DNA of 6,260 bases. Source: Clostridia bacterium. Its GTDB lineage: Bacteria; Bacillota; Clostridia; Oscillospirales; Acutalibacteraceae. Within the stretch, counting starts at the first letter, position 1. The number at the start of each line of letters is the position of its first letter. Under the pieces are notes generated by a model. The model worked only from the letters and a program-made list of their open reading frames with translations. It had not been told where the DNA came from and ran no database searches. A program made the translations under genes and the position numbers. The stretch is from assembly GCA_017382915.1 (NCBI GenBank), contig JAFNZJ010000001.1, positions 1 to 6,260 of the forward strand. Direction: 5' to 3'. Shown here piece after piece: positions 6,080 through 6,260 of the stretch.

Positions 6080-6244
6080 GGGCATAGCCCTAATACTACT
6101 GGCTACGCACAAGTGCGTCTGCGTATTGGCCTGCCAGCCACGCAACTATTACCCGCCACACATAAATGTGTCGTTTCGTGTGGGCTTCCCCTTGAGGGGA
6201 AGCTGTCACATAGTGACTGATGAGGTGTAGCCGCCAAAAGCGGC
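6080..6244. repeat. Composite palindromic intergenic repeat, chain of hairpins
   Basis: Within 165 bases there are at least six hairpins in series: 6080-6090 (GGGC/GCCC), 6105-6118 (ACGCAC/GTGCGT), 6120-6144 (TGCGT/ACGCA enclosing TGGC/GCCA), 6158-6171 (ACACA/TGTGT), 6184-6203 (GCTTCCCC/GGGGAAGC, loop TTGA) and 6205-6217 (GTCAC/GTGAC). A last one at 6230-6244 (GCCGC/GCGGC) lies just after. CCACAC (6156-6161) can alternatively pair with GTGTGG (6178-6183). The GC-rich palindromes contrast with the AT-rich genes around them. The module around 6184-6227, ending TGACTGATGAGGTG, resembles dispersed intergenic repeats I recall from gut Clostridia. Repeat status is inference because only one copy is in view. 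An open frame through this stretch (to 6220) is judged spurious. The last 16 bases are plain AT-rich DNA. Confidence 0.68.
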
Positions 6245-6260
6245 GTTAATTTTATATTTA

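Noticed and set aside
5966..6220. An 84-codon open frame running from inside the dCMP deaminase gene through the terminator and the hairpin chain.
   Set aside because: It starts inside a well-supported gene in another frame, has no ribosome-binding site, crosses a terminator, and its second half is a translation of palindromic repeat DNA. Similar peptide phrases (GLPLEGKLS-like) recur in spurious clostridial ORFs as I recall.
6080..6244. Possible CRISPR array or tRNA cluster because of many short palindromes.
   Set aside because: The palindromes differ from each other, have no constant repeat-spacer length, and no tRNA cloverleaf or T-loop consensus is visible.

Overview
The window reads as chromosomal DNA from an AT-rich, low-GC Gram-positive bacterium, most likely a gut-type member of the Clostridia (Oscillospiraceae/Ruminococcaceae-like). 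This rests on four things. The prkC-rsgA-thiN gene order, with rpmB convergent to it, is a classic Firmicutes locus. The ribosomal protein L28 is a short zinc-binding form. Promoters and ribosome-binding sites are of the SigA/AGGAGG type. A palindromic intergenic repeat at the right end resembles repeats I recall from gut Clostridia. The lineage is inference; there is no rRNA here.

Left block (1-3132, + strand): the 3' part of a PASTA-domain Ser/Thr kinase gene (prkC/stkP type, cut by the window edge), then rsgA (circularly permuted ribosome-assembly GTPase), then thiN (thiamine pyrophosphokinase). prkC and rsgA are separated by 4 bases with the chosen start, and rsgA and thiN overlap by 16 bases, so this is one tightly coupled transcription unit. 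It closes with a strong hairpin at 3135-3163 that has T-runs on both sides and also ends the convergent rpmB gene. The rpe gene that lies between rsgA and thiN in Bacillus subtilis is missing here, and there is no room for a spoVM-like gene after thiN. An unusually strong 12-bp hairpin lies within the first 20 codons of rsgA.

Centre (3185-3618): rpmB on the - strand with a good extended -10 promoter and a full AAAGGAGG site. A 245-base AT-rich intergenic region follows, holding this promoter and a near-consensus divergent promoter (TTGAAA-17-TATAAT) that drives the next block.

Right block (3619-6033, + strand): a phosphoglycolate-phosphatase-like HAD hydrolase (gph type), a 12-TM major facilitator transporter overlapping or touching it, and a dCMP deaminase of the vertebrate/phage-like type 20-odd bases further on. 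A hairpin terminator at 6049-6072 ends the unit. A nucleotide or sugar-phosphate salvage theme is possible but not proven. From about 6080 to 6244 the DNA is a run of consecutive short hairpins, interpreted as a composite intergenic repeat rather than a gene.

Most of the window is ordinary housekeeping sequence. I see no CRISPR array, insertion sequence, tRNA or rRNA, and no evidence of an undescribed defence or biosynthetic system.
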